Notes: generated from the letters alone by a model not told the origin. A stretch of 64,000 bases of DNA from Paenibacillus sp. FSL H7-0357 (GCF_000758525.1 NZ_CP009241.1:5580001-5644000); one strand, 5' to 3'; counted from the stretch's first letter, positions 16,599 through 24,981 are shown. A program made the numbers and translations.

Positions 16599-16757
16599 AC
16601 TCATCATTCAACCAGAAACACATATACCCATGTAGTAATCGGGGAGAGTACTTGGATCAGGCTTAAGGGACGAGCAAAAGAACTGGTGTTAGTTGAAAAG
16701 ACATACATGAGCACATGGGCGGACGGTCCATTGTAAACGGAACAGGAGGAGATTGGT
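16599..16757 (+). other. Intergenic debris ahead of SMI1 gene
   Basis: No intact gene. GGGGAGAGTACTTGG at about 16640 resembles GGAGAGTACTTGG at 19974-19986, within the other remnant. The frame here ends YMSTWADGPL at TAA. This supports a second decayed copy of a shared element. Confidence 0.3.
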
Positions 16758-17195
16758 TTGGAAATGCAAAGCAATCAAGAAGTTTTAACAGAAGCTAGAC
16801 TTCAAGTTTTTGAGCGAATCATTGGAGTGCAACTTCCTAACCATTATCGAGATTTTTTATTGAGATACAATGGGGGCTATCCTAAACCATACTACTTCAT
16901 CATTTCTGAGGGGCAAGGTAAGGGTATGGTAAATATTTTCTATGGCATTGGAGGAATGTATGATAATTTAGACAAAAAAATAGATATTTTTGACGATATA
17001 CTTAATGCAGGATTTTTACCAATTGCAGATGATTCTGGTGGAAATCAAATTTGCATAGGTCTTACTGAGAAGTGTTTCGGAAATATTTATTTTGGGATTC
17101 ATGACGAAGACACTGAAGATATGGACAACATGTATTTTATTTCTGAGAATTTCAAGGTTTTTTTAGAAAATTTATATGATGATACAGAAGAGTAG
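16758..17195 (+). CDS. SMI1/KNR4 (SUKH) immunity protein
   Basis: This is a SUKH-1 superfamily protein of 145 residues. Conserved features are FERIIGVQLPNHYRDFLLRYNGGYPKP near the N terminus, NIFYGIGGMYDN, the FLPIADDSGGNQICIGLTEK core and a C-terminal YFISENFKVFLENLY. It is closely related to the first SMI1/KNR4 gene. AGGAGG lies eight bases before the TTG at 16758, so that start is preferred over the ATG six bases later. It ends the first immunity block and is followed by a hairpin terminator. The toxin it neutralised is not in the window. Confidence 0.87.
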   Translation: MEMQSNQEVLTEARLQVFERIIGVQLPNHYRDFLLRYNGGYPKPYYFIISEGQGKGMVNIFYGIGGMYDNLDKKIDIFDDILNAGFLPIADDSGGNQICIGLTEKCFGNIYFGIHDEDTEDMDNMYFISENFKVFLENLYDDTEE

Positions 17196-17235
17196 TTGGA
17201 TATTTTCAAATACTCTTCCATTCTACGTTACATTG

Positions 17236-17285
17236 AACAGGTCGAATATGGTCAGATACCACCATGATTGACCTGTTTATTATTA
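17236..17285 (+). terminator. Terminator after the SMI1 gene
   Basis: AACAGGTC pairs with GACCTGTT. An inner ATGGT/ACCAC(CAT) hairpin and a TTTATTATTATTTT tract follow. The central 21 bases, GGTCAGATAC(C/T)ACCATGATTG, recur at about 19725-19745. Confidence 0.6.
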
Positions 17286-17399
17286 TTTTCTCGCCGTTAG
17301 TCTTAACAACAGGTTTCTAAAATGGGTATTGCCATCAACGTCTCTCCATTTCACCCCCTCTCGCTAGATGGGGCTATTTGACGTTCCCCTTTCCTCACA

Positions 17400-18665
17400 C
17401 TACTGGAGATTCACATGCTGCTTGCTTTTATTGACCCGGCCGCTCTTGATTTGAAATGTCATCAATGCCAGGGAGCTGACGAATAAAATCGCTATGGTCA
17501 AAATTGGAGAAGCTGCAGCAGATATCGTTACTAATAAAAAGGTTGTTAACGGTGCAAGGCCTACTAAAAGTGTATTAATGATGCCAATCGTAGTTGCCAG
17601 CTTGTTCTCTTCTACTACGGACACGATCCAGCCGGATAACTTGGGTACGATCGTTCCGACCAGGAAACAAACAGGTGCTAGCATCGGCAGAATGATCAGC
17701 ATATTTTTTAGAAGTAGAGCAGGATAAAAAATAGTGGTAAACACTAAGCAGATCATCACTAATTGCTGCAAATGCATTTGCTTGAGTATTTTAGTTCCCA
17801 GCAGTCCGCCAGCAGCTAGTGAAAGAGAAATCACCGTGCTTAGTACAGCTATTGTAAATGGATAGGAATAAATAACCATCTCATTTTTAGCCGATACAAT
17901 GATCATTTGAATGAGTGGTGTGAGGGACGATAGCATGGCATTAAGCACGATAATTGCAAGAATTACGCCGAAAAGCTTGTTTTCCTTTGTTAAGGCTGCA
18001 AAGCTCACCTTCAGGTTTTTGAAATAGCTGTCCCCTTTATGACCTTGCTGTACTTCGGTTACAGCCTTTGTTGCGAATTGCGGGCTTCTTCTAAAAAAAC
18101 TCAGCATAATAAAGCCAGAAAAAAGAAAGGTTGCTGCATTCGTCCAGGCTAAAAAGGAGTAAGACACAACGATCAGTAAGGAGGCGGTTATGAATTGGGA
18201 AATCATGCCGACGATTTGTGAAATGCCCTGATTGAAGCCGCTGGCTTGAGGATAATCCTCTTTTCCAGTAACTTTCACAATGAGCGGCAGCCGCAATCCA
18301 CTTGCGTACGATCCTGTGAAATCGGACAGGAAATTCAATATGACGATGCCTATTAACACAATCCATTTCTCAAGGGTCGAACAAAATAGCAAGCCGACGA
18401 TGAAATACAAGCCAACTCTGATGAGATCAGCCCAAATTAAATTTCTGGCCACCTTGTGCGTTTGGTCTGCCCGATACCCAGTATAAGAGGAAAATAGCTG
18501 CGGAATCAATTCAGACGCTGTCACCAGGCCAATCGCTAACTGCGCGTTAGGAAGTGTACTGACAAAAGTCAACATGGCCAGATAATACATCTTATCCCCG
18601 ATCGTTGAGAAAATGTTTGCAGTAGCGATTTGCCGAAATTGTCTGTTAGAAAAATAAATGTGCAT
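17400..18665 (-). CDS. MFS transporter
   Basis: This is a polytopic membrane protein of about 421 residues with roughly 12 hydrophobic helices, of the EntS/MFS_3 type used for export of small molecules or drugs. The N terminus NRQFRQIATANIFSTIGDKMYYLA and the loop SSYTGYRADQTHKV (A-like motif after the second helix) are typical. The start at 18665 (MHIYFSNRQ) is preferred: AAAAGGAG lies seven bases upstream. The ATG two codons earlier is too close. It is divergent from an Rgg/MutR-type regulator 90 bases away, a common arrangement in which the regulator controls the exporter. The substrate is unknown. Confidence 0.85.
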   Translation of the reverse strand: MHIYFSNRQFRQIATANIFSTIGDKMYYLAMLTFVSTLPNAQLAIGLVTASELIPQLFSSYTGYRADQTHKVARNLIWADLIRVGLYFIVGLLFCSTLEKWIVLIGIVILNFLSDFTGSYASGLRLPLIVKVTGKEDYPQASGFNQGISQIVGMISQFITASLLIVVSYSFLAWTNAATFLFSGFIMLSFFRRSPQFATKAVTEVQQGHKGDSYFKNLKVSFAALTKENKLFGVILAIIVLNAMLSSLTPLIQMIIVSAKNEMVIYSYPFTIAVLSTVISLSLAAGGLLGTKILKQMHLQQLVMICLVFTTIFYPALLLKNMLIILPMLAPVCFLVGTIVPKLSGWIVSVVEENKLATTIGIINTLLVGLAPLTTFLLVTISAAASPILTIAILFVSSLALMTFQIKSGRVNKSKQHVNLQ

Positions 18666-18755
18666 TGTCATTCTCCTTTTATCTTGATAAATCAAACATA
18701 ACCTGTTTACTATCTAGGTATGGCAATGATTTCGAATTCGAAAGGAGTTTTTTTT

Positions 18756-19637
18756 ATGGAAATTGGTTCTTTATTGAGGGAATATCGTTTGCAAAAAGAA
18801 CTGACACAGAAGGAATTCATCAAGAATTGTATTTCGGAATCCTATTATTCAAAAGTGGAGAACAACCTACATAGAATATGCGCGGAGGACTTGTTCAGCT
18901 TGCTGCAAATCAATGCCATTTCAATTACGGAGTTTGTGAACAAGTTGGATATATCAGATCAAAAATCCCCGCTGACACTTCTAGAGGTACAAATGTATCA
19001 AATATTTTATGACAACAAAATTGCTGAGCTCACACAACTGGAGCGTGTTGCACGAAATCACCAGGAACTATCTGACTCTGAAAAGAAAATTTTCATTACC
19101 TTATTGGAGGTTTTAAAGGAGATTACGGATCATTCTGACAGGGAGATTTCCGAAGCAGACAGAAATTTTTTGAAGTCCAGAATTTCAAGTGATTCAGACT
19201 GGACCACTCGCTCACTTATGCTTTTTGCAAATACGCTCCACATTTTCGACTTTGAAGATACCGTTTTTTTAGTCCAGTCCTTAATCCGAAAGCGGATGGA
19301 TTACTCATTTACGAAAACTGCAAATGAAAACCCGTTCCTGCTGGCGACAATTCTACTGAATTATATATCTATATGTATTAGAAAAAAAGAACTTGTCCTC
19401 ACCAGAAAACCGTTTCAGCTACTAGACAAGCTTCCTAAAACTCCTGATTTCACCTTTTATCGTTTAATGAGCAAATACTATCAGATCGTCATCGAGTGTA
19501 TAAATGAACTCCGAACCTTTGACCCGAATATTACGCACATTATTCATAGCTTCTATTTGATGGGAAGAGAGCCTTTTGCAGAGGCTCTAAAAGAGTTTGC
19601 AGAATTGAATATCCCGAATTTCAAATACGCAAGTTGA
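18756..19637 (+). CDS. Rgg/MutR-type regulator
   Basis: This regulator has 293 residues, with an N-terminal XRE helix-turn-helix (IGSLLREYRLQKELTQKEFI, then SESYYSKVENNLHRICAEDLFSLL) and a long all-helical C-terminal domain, the layout of Rgg/GadR/MutR proteins. In streptococci many of these bind short peptides. The start at 18756 is set by AAAGGAG eight bases upstream. It is divergent from the MFS gene, which it probably controls. No candidate peptide gene was seen between them or just downstream. The pair splits the immunity island and may be an independent insertion. Confidence 0.8.
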   Translation: MEIGSLLREYRLQKELTQKEFIKNCISESYYSKVENNLHRICAEDLFSLLQINAISITEFVNKLDISDQKSPLTLLEVQMYQIFYDNKIAELTQLERVARNHQELSDSEKKIFITLLEVLKEITDHSDREISEADRNFLKSRISSDSDWTTRSLMLFANTLHIFDFEDTVFLVQSLIRKRMDYSFTKTANENPFLLATILLNYISICIRKKELVLTRKPFQLLDKLPKTPDFTFYRLMSKYYQIVIECINELRTFDPNITHIIHSFYLMGREPFAEALKEFAELNIPNFKYAS

Positions 19638-19742
19638 GTTTCGATTCGTCAATTCAAACTTTTCATTGCCCCTTTTGAAATAACCTAATTAACGCTAAAG
19701 CGATACATAAAATAGGGCAATTGTGGTCAGATACTACCATGA

Positions 19743-20109
19743 TTGGTTTTCTCCTCTCCAGTGAACTGGACGTACCTAATCCCAACAAAACACATGGTCC
19801 TGATACCCGGTAACCAAGCTCGGCGACGGCTAGCTCAAGACCCAAACTCTCCGCCTGCCAAGCAATCTGGATTCTCTCGAAGGCTTCTTGCAAAGTGTTG
19901 TCCGAAAAATGAAAATCCGCATGAAGCGGTTCTCACCCCGGAGAGACAAGGACTGATTGATGCGTTAGAATCAGGAGAGTACTTGGGTCGAGCTGGAGGC
20001 CGGATAAAGATAACCTTTACGATAAGGATGGAAAGTATAACGGAGGAAGAAATCAAGAATTGAATTGGTCTCTTAAGGAGTGGGAAAATGGAAGGAAATA
20101 TTATAAATA
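19743..20109 (+). pseudogene. Frame-broken toxin-tail remnant (copy 2)
   Basis: Several short frames carry pieces of what looks like one protein. FLLSSELDVPNPNKTHGPD (about 19748-19804) resembles copy 1 at 15840, and TPERQGLIDALESGEYLGRAGG lies near 19940-20000. After a +1 shift comes DNLYDKDGKYNGGRNQELNW and WSLKEWENGRKYYK, ending TAA at 20107-20109. The last part looks like the C-terminal end of a polymorphic toxin and overlaps the start of the next gene by a few codons, the spacing expected for a toxin and its immunity gene. Stops and frame changes make it non-functional. Confidence 0.5.
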
Positions 20110-20690
20110 ATTTTGAACTACATAAAAAGTGGGTTGAGTCCATTGGTAAAGAAGGCGAAGTGTTAAAATTAGATGAAGTGGATTTAAGAGGTTTTGATTT
20201 ATCCAATAAATTGCTTGAACAAGCATATTTAACTGAGTGTATTTTTGATGAACTAAAATTGGAAAATATCGATTTTCATGCATCATTATTATGCTCATCA
20301 ACTTTTAAAAATGCATATTTAGATAAATGCGATTTTTATAAATCAGATCTTGGGTATACAGATTTCTCTAATTGCGTCATTAAAAACAGCAGATTTAGTA
20401 AAGGTGATTGTTGGGAAGCAATATTTAGAAATGCATATTTAGTGAATTGTAATTTGATTAATGTATTTTTCTATTTAACTGATTTTAGTAATGCAAGACT
20501 AGAAAATGTAGATATAAGTGTAGCCTCATTTGAAGAAACATTATTAAACGGAGTGACACTGAAAAATATTACAGGTATAGAAGAAGCTCATTTTAGAAGC
20601 ATTAATATTGGTACCTTGGAGAACCCTATATTGTTGAAATCAGAACAAGCAAAGGAATGGGTGCTAGAAAAATGCGAAATAAGTGAATAA
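20088..20690 (+). CDS. Pentapeptide-repeat protein
   Basis: This is a cytoplasmic protein of 200 residues built mostly of A(D/N)LXX-like pentapeptide repeats from about residue 35 to 175: VDLRGFDLSN, LENIDFHASLLCSSTFKNAYLDKCDFYKSDLGYTDFSN in phase, and later ARLENVDIS. Such repeats form a right-handed quadrilateral beta helix. AAGGAG lies seven bases before the ATG. The start overlaps the tail of the frame-broken toxin remnant. By position it is likely an immunity protein. Alternative roles known for the fold, such as gyrase protection, cannot be excluded. Confidence 0.82.
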   Translation: MEGNIINNFELHKKWVESIGKEGEVLKLDEVDLRGFDLSNKLLEQAYLTECIFDELKLENIDFHASLLCSSTFKNAYLDKCDFYKSDLGYTDFSNCVIKNSRFSKGDCWEAIFRNAYLVNCNLINVFFYLTDFSNARLENVDISVASFEETLLNGVTLKNITGIEEAHFRSINIGTLENPILLKSEQAKEWVLEKCEISE

Positions 20691-20782
20691 GTAAGTGCCG
20701 CTGCCAATGAACTTGTACGTTAGAAATTATTGATTCGTCTACTGATCTGCCTGATGGATTAAAACCTTAGAGGAGGCTAAAC

Positions 20783-21169
20783 ATGGAAAAAGAAGGAGCC
20801 GTATCTCTGTGGGTAGGCAATGTTCAATCTTCCGAGGAATTGGATAGGCTGCTTACTGTGTCTTATACGGATGAAGGATACTTTATTCCATCGATTTTTG
20901 CTAAACATTTTGGGATTCGTAGATATGATGATGCTGTAAGAGAAGCAGAATATTATGAAGAAGCAAGTAATAATCTGAATCAATTACTTGAAGGATTCTC
21001 TTATGATGATGAGATTGTTCTGAGATTTACTGCCTTACTACAAGAAGGTTTGACGGATGATTTTAATGCAGTAGTTTTACTATATAATTTTATGTATACT
21101 GAGGAACTTCTTGAAGCAACCATTCAATCGAATTATTTCAGATTTTTGGGTGCGGTAGAGTATCAATAG
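20783..21169 (+). CDS. Imm22-like immunity protein (DUF4284)
   Basis: The protein is 128 residues and acidic. It opens AVSLWVGNVQSSEELDRLL, followed by YTDEGYFIPSIFAKHFGIRRYDDAVREAEYYEEA. This matches the Imm22/DUF4284 pattern of a WVG-N strand, a FIPS segment and an acidic helix. Members are predicted immunity proteins of polymorphic toxin systems. GAGGAGG precedes the ATG by seven to eight bases. It closes the plus-strand immunity block and faces the convergent SUFU gene. No cognate toxin was found. Confidence 0.75.
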   Translation: MEKEGAVSLWVGNVQSSEELDRLLTVSYTDEGYFIPSIFAKHFGIRRYDDAVREAEYYEEASNNLNQLLEGFSYDDEIVLRFTALLQEGLTDDFNAVVLLYNFMYTEELLEATIQSNYFRFLGAVEYQ

Positions 21170-21252
21170 TGGGGGCTACCCGGTGACGAATGAATCCATC
21201 TCCTCCATGCGCTCCGCATGATGCCGCTCACCCCCGACGTAGATCAATCTGC

Positions 21253-21882
21253 TTACTCACAAACATTAACCCTTTGCAGATTAATAATGTCATTAATATG
21301 GCAATCATCAAACTTCTCCAACAACAGTGTAAAATTATTATCCCTCAGAAAGTTCATTTCCTCCAAAAAAACAGGAAATACAACTAGAAACTGAATTTCT
21401 TTATCAGGAGTTTTTAGTATGAAAAAATCAGGGTTCTCGTTTATAGGTGGTAACAGCATAAAGCCGGCAAATGGGTTTTTGTTGCTTAATAACTGCGGAG
21501 GATCTCCATTTGGAATACTGTCACCGTAACAAAACCAAGTTTGATGATCAAATGTAAACTTCCCAAGTTTCCGTAACCAGACGAAAGGCCAATACAATTC
21601 ATCTTGGATGTCAGCTTGTCGTACAGGCCACTCTGAAGGTAAATACATTATTAATTCTGTGTATTTCCACTCTTCATATCCTTCCTCCACATTGGATGAA
21701 TAGTTGCTCATTCCAGAAGTAACTATGGTGTGATAGTTTCTATTAGTGTTTGCCTCAAATACTATTAAATCTATATTTATGTTTTGCATAAAACCTTCCA
21801 TGTTTACAAAACTAGGTTCTCCAATATTTTCACGCAAATGATTTATTAGCTCACCTGATGCAAAGTCATCATTTTTAACCAT
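21253..21882 (-). CDS. SUFU-domain immunity protein
   Basis: The product is 209 residues of the suppressor-of-fused superfamily, a fold recruited as an immunity protein in bacterial toxin systems. Recognisable parts are IDLIVFEANTNRNYHTIVTSGMS in the first half, ELIMYLPSEWPV, WPFVWLRKLGKF, and FAGFMLLPP with LVVFPVFLEEMNF near the C terminus. TCCGGAGG lies about six bases before the ATG. The gene is followed upstream on the same strand by two other small genes, so this right-hand block is a minus-strand immunity operon. The toxin target is unknown. Confidence 0.82.
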   Translation of the reverse strand: MVKNDDFASGELINHLRENIGEPSFVNMEGFMQNINIDLIVFEANTNRNYHTIVTSGMSNYSSNVEEGYEEWKYTELIMYLPSEWPVRQADIQDELYWPFVWLRKLGKFTFDHQTWFCYGDSIPNGDPPQLLSNKNPFAGFMLLPPINENPDFFILKTPDKEIQFLVVFPVFLEEMNFLRDNNFTLLLEKFDDCHINDIINLQRVNVCE

Positions 21883-21910
21883 ATGTACCTCCGGAGGTTA
21901 GATCCTTATA

Positions 21911-22402
21911 TTAAAAAATTAAAACACTTCCTTCCGGCCATTTTCCTTTCCAGCCACATGGAAGATGACCTGCTTCATATACATCAAACATTTTGAAATA
22001 AAAACCTGGAGCGACGAGATCGCTGTAGGCATATTCCATCAACACGCAAAGAAGATCCCATTCAACACTCTCATATACACTATAATTGATGTTATTAGCA
22101 GAAACATAAGATTTGAGTTCGTTAAGTACACCTTTTTGGAGTACAGCTTTCGCTTCTAAAGTAATCGTATTCCATTCTCTATATTCATTTCTCCAACGTT
22201 CATGTAAAGCACCCGTTAGATTATTTCTTATTTCTAGTTTCAGATTGTCCCATTTCCCGTTTATCCCTTTCTGAGCTTTTGTCCAACTATCAACAATTAT
22301 GATATTACCTTCAAAATAAGGCTCCCTTATCTCTTTACCACAATTCTCGAACCAGCGAACTTTTGCAACTCTTTCATCATAAAAATCTTTTATTGATTTC
22401 AC
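21911..22402 (-). CDS. Putative immunity protein, unknown family
   Basis: This 163-residue soluble protein has several Trp residues and ends in YFKMFDVYEAGHLPCGWKGKWPEG, a pattern reminiscent of small proteins found beside toxin genes. It begins MKSIKDFYDERVAKVRWFEN after GGCGAAGTTGTG, with AGAGGCG about eight bases upstream. Only about 28 bases separate it from the SUFU gene downstream, so they are co-transcribed. The family is not recognised; an immunity role is inferred from the cluster. Confidence 0.6.
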   Translation of the reverse strand: MKSIKDFYDERVAKVRWFENCGKEIREPYFEGNIIIVDSWTKAQKGINGKWDNLKLEIRNNLTGALHERWRNEYREWNTITLEAKAVLQKGVLNELKSYVSANNINYSVYESVEWDLLCVLMEYAYSDLVAPGFYFKMFDVYEAGHLPCGWKGKWPEGSVLIF

Positions 22403-22438
22403 AACTTCGCCTCTTTCTCTTTAATTTGTTATTGTTGA

Positions 22439-22510
22439 TGAAAAGCGAGACAGTTCTTCAAGATACTGAACTTGAAGAAGGAATAGATTGGACTATAATT
22501 GAAAAATAAC
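22439..22510 (+). pseudogene. Small ORF scrap
   Basis: ATG to TAA, 23 codons on the plus strand, reading MKSETVLQDTELEEGIDWTI and ending IIEK. There is no ribosome site. It is opposite in direction to its neighbours and probably a tail of a lost gene. Confidence 0.2.
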
Positions 22511-22516
22511 CTGTTC

Positions 22517-23053
22517 CTAGCACTCTCCCCTGAGAGATAAAGATAGATTGATGATTTTTTCCCAGTCAGTTTCACATTTTTTTTCGTATGTTATAAAACC
22601 TTCAGTCGAAAACCTTTTTTCAAGTACCCTACTAACCTCGTATCTGCTACAATCCTTTTCCATATAAATTTCATCTTGTAAAAATAATATGAATATAGAA
22701 CTGGATGCATCATTATTCGCCAAATAGAAACCCAATAATTCGTTGTATTGAGTGTTAAAAAACATACCTACATACTCTATTTTGAGTTTAAAATTTTCCT
22801 TACATTCAATTAACCCTTCATAACTTGCAAATAAATTAAAATCATCCAAATCGTAAATTCTATTCACTGAGAATAACGGGTTCATGCCTCTTATATACAA
22901 GCCTATGACATCACCACTATCTTTCTCAAGAAAAAGGACATGATCTAATCTCTCATTATCACCCTCATCATGTAAATAAATAAGATTCGCGATTTCTTTT
23001 TGCCCGAAAAAATAATCAAACTTTTTTGTAAAAGATATTATATAGTTGTTCAT
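22517..23053 (-). CDS. Putative immunity protein, 178 aa
   Basis: Unrecognised soluble protein. The start at 23053 (MNNYIISFTKKFDYFF) is chosen over a weaker start four codons earlier because GTGGGGAT lies just upstream. It is rich in beta strands and aromatic residues: LIYLHDEGDNERLDHVLFLEKDSGDVIGLYI, then LFASYEGLIE, then SSIFILFLQDEIYMEKD. It is directly preceded by a short coding scrap ending AFVKWG, as expected if a toxin once lay upstream. It is the first gene of the minus-strand immunity block. An immunity role is inference from position. Confidence 0.6.
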   Translation of the reverse strand: MNNYIISFTKKFDYFFGQKEIANLIYLHDEGDNERLDHVLFLEKDSGDVIGLYIRGMNPLFSVNRIYDLDDFNLFASYEGLIECKENFKLKIEYVGMFFNTQYNELLGFYLANNDASSSIFILFLQDEIYMEKDCSRYEVSRVLEKRFSTEGFITYEKKCETDWEKIINLSLSLRGEC

Positions 23054-23055
23054 AC

Positions 23056-23148
23056 TTATCCCCACTTTACAAAAGCGCCTACAGACTCGATTGTACTGTT
23101 CGATTTGAATTCAGGCCAAGGGTCGATCCATAGGCGCAATGCAATATA
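23056..23148 (-). pseudogene. Coding scrap ending AFVKWG
   Basis: A 30-codon open stretch ending at TAA 23056-23058 reads ALRLWIDPWPEFKSNSTIES followed by VGAFVKWG. It has no start. Its stop lies three bases from the ATG of the next gene on the same strand, and arsB begins right behind it. This fits the 3' end of a lost toxin or of another immunity gene. Confidence 0.35.
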
Positions 23149-23156
23149 GTTTAGGT

Positions 23157-24446
23157 TTAAAATAGAGTCAATCTTAAATAGAGGCCCACTAAAGTGATAA
23201 ACAATGTAGGAATCGTCAATATAATTCCGGTCTTAAAATACGTGCCCCAGGAGATTTTCACACCTTTGCCCGAGAGCACATGCAGCCACAGCAGCGTGGC
23301 CAGTGATCCGATCGGCGTAATCTTCGGGCCTAGATCTGAGCCGATGACATTGGCATATATCAAAGCTTCCTTAATGATTCCGGAGGTATGTGTGGCGTCG
23401 ATAGCCAGTGCGTCAATCATGACCGTAGGCAGGTTATTCATTACCGATGAAATGACAGCGGCTATAAAGCCCATCCCCATTGTGGCAGCGAATACCCCCT
23501 GATCCGCAACAACCTGAATCAAATCCGCTAGTATATCCATTAACCCGGCATTCCGCAATCCATACACAACAACATACATCCCGACAGAAAAGAACACGAT
23601 CGCCCAAGGTGCGCCCTTAACTACTTCCATTGTTGAAATAGCAGAGCTTCTTCTGGCCATGAGCAGGAAAAAGATCGCAATAGTCCCAGCCACCACAGAA
23701 ACCGGAATGTTCAGGAATTCACTGACGAAGTATCCAACCAGCAGAATCGCAAGCACAAGCCAGGACAGTTTGAACATTTTTGGGTCTTCGATCGCCTCTT
23801 GCGGATGTTTAAGCTCTGAGCTGTCGAAGTTACGCGGGATGCTTTTACGGAAGAAGAGGTATAGCACCAGGGTACTTGCTGCCAAAGAAAACAGTGTAGG
23901 TATCAGCATATGCCCTGCATAGTCCATGAAGCTGATTCCGAAGAAGTCCGCCGATACGATATTGACCAGATTGCTTACCACCAGCGGCAATGAGGTCGTA
24001 TCCGCAATAAAGCCGCTGGCGATGATGAAGGGAAAGACCTTTTTCTCATCAAAATTCAGCGCACGGACCATGGCCAGGACAATAGGCGTCAGGATAAGCG
24101 CCGCTCCGTCATTGGCAAAAAACGCAGCCACTACCGCACCAAGAAGTGTGACATAGATGAACATCCGGGTTCCATTCCCCCGTGCAGCTCTCGCCATATG
24201 CAGGGCAGCCCATTCAAAGATCCCAACCTTATCAAGGATTAAGGAAATCAGAATAATCGCAACAAACGCCAGTGTAGCATTCCACACGATTAAAGTGACA
24301 TCGAGAACATCGTTAAAGCTGACTACACCTGCCAGCAAAGCGAGAATCGCACCTCCGCAGGCCGACCAGCCGATAGACAGGTTCCTGGGTTGCCAAATAA
24401 CAAAAACCAATGTGAGCAAAAATATAAAAATTGCAAGTATTACCAA
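23157..24446 (-). CDS. arsB: Arsenite efflux permease ArsB
   Basis: This inner-membrane transporter of 429 residues exports arsenite or antimonite, driven by the membrane potential or by an ArsA ATPase (none seen here). It has about 12 hydrophobic segments with the ArsB/NhaD-like signatures [18 protein letters not shown] and [16 protein letters not shown], where the paired Asn/Asp loops mark the two halves of the ion-transporter superfamily. TTG at 24446 is used; GGGAGGG lies seven bases upstream. It lies 31 bases behind arsR, forming an arsRB operon. No arsenate reductase gene was seen in the window. Confidence 0.93.
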   Translation of the reverse strand: MVILAIFIFLLTLVFVIWQPRNLSIGWSACGGAILALLAGVVSFNDVLDVTLIVWNATLAFVAIILISLILDKVGIFEWAALHMARAARGNGTRMFIYVTLLGAVVAAFFANDGAALILTPIVLAMVRALNFDEKKVFPFIIASGFIADTTSLPLVVSNLVNIVSADFFGISFMDYAGHMLIPTLFSLAASTLVLYLFFRKSIPRNFDSSELKHPQEAIEDPKMFKLSWLVLAILLVGYFVSEFLNIPVSVVAGTIAIFFLLMARRSSAISTMEVVKGAPWAIVFFSVGMYVVVYGLRNAGLMDILADLIQVVADQGVFAATMGMGFIAAVISSVMNNLPTVMIDALAIDATHTSGIIKEALIYANVIGSDLGPKITPIGSLATLLWLHVLSGKGVKISWGTYFKTGIILTIPTLFITLVGLYLRLTLF

Positions 24447-24477
24447 GTCTGACCCTCCCGTTTATGTATGATTCTAT

Positions 24478-24804
24478 TTAGTCACAGCAGACAGCACCAG
24501 ACACCTTGTTGAGTCCTGCCAAAATCTCTTTGGAATCCGGCGTATACTCAAGAATAGCCTGAATATGCGGCTTGTCTTTGATATTCAGGGAATAATGAAC
24601 CCATTGCCCTCTTTTCTGTTCTTTGACCAGCCCTTTGCTTTTCAGTTTGCGCAAGTGCTGACTGATCGCCGGCTGTGAAATATCAAATAATTCAACGAAT
24701 TCACAGACACACCACTCCCGTTCTTTCAATAACGAAAGCATAGAGAGACGTGTTTTGTCACCCAGCAGCTTCAGATCATCCACGAGTTCATTTAGAACAT
24801 CCAT
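24478..24804 (-). CDS. arsR: ArsR-type metalloregulator
   Basis: The repressor of the arsRB operon is a 108-residue winged-helix protein (DKTRLSMLSLLKEREW, then FDISQPAISQHLRKLKSKGLV). Arsenite sensing probably uses Cys32 and Cys34 in EWCVCEF, at the start of the DNA-binding helix, as in the ELCVC motif of the family. A further Cys pair stands at the C terminus (VCCD). AAAGGAG lies eight bases before the ATG. A perfect 8+8 palindrome 20 bases upstream is the likely operator. Confidence 0.93.
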   Translation of the reverse strand: MDVLNELVDDLKLLGDKTRLSMLSLLKEREWCVCEFVELFDISQPAISQHLRKLKSKGLVKEQKRGQWVHYSLNIKDKPHIQAILEYTPDSKEILAGLNKVSGAVCCD

Positions 24805-24824
24805 GCAGGTTTCTCCTTTCCAAC

Positions 24825-24844
24825 ATATAAGTCATTACTTATAT
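24825..24844 (-). promoter_or_regulatory. ArsR operator palindrome
   Basis: ATATAAGT and ACTTATAT form a perfect 8-base inverted repeat with a 4-base spacer, directly upstream of arsR. The AT-rich dyad and position fit an ArsR/SmtB site that autoregulates arsRB. Confidence 0.7.
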
Positions 24845-24898
24845 TCTAAAACGCTATTTAGAATTAAGCAACCTCGGTCTAGACAGGACATCACAAAT

Positions 24899-24942
24899 AC
24901 TCCTCCGAAGCGCTTGAGGCTGCACAAGCGCTTCGGAGGAGT
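24899..24942 (-). terminator. 18-bp perfect inverted repeat
   Basis: ACTCCTCCGAAGCGCTTG and its exact reverse complement flank an 8-base loop between the kinase 3' end and arsR. On the minus strand a weak ATTTGT tract follows, so it probably terminates the kinase transcript. Confidence 0.65.
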
Positions 24943-24981
24943 AAGATCAACTATTTACAATTTAAGTTGATATACAGGTTA

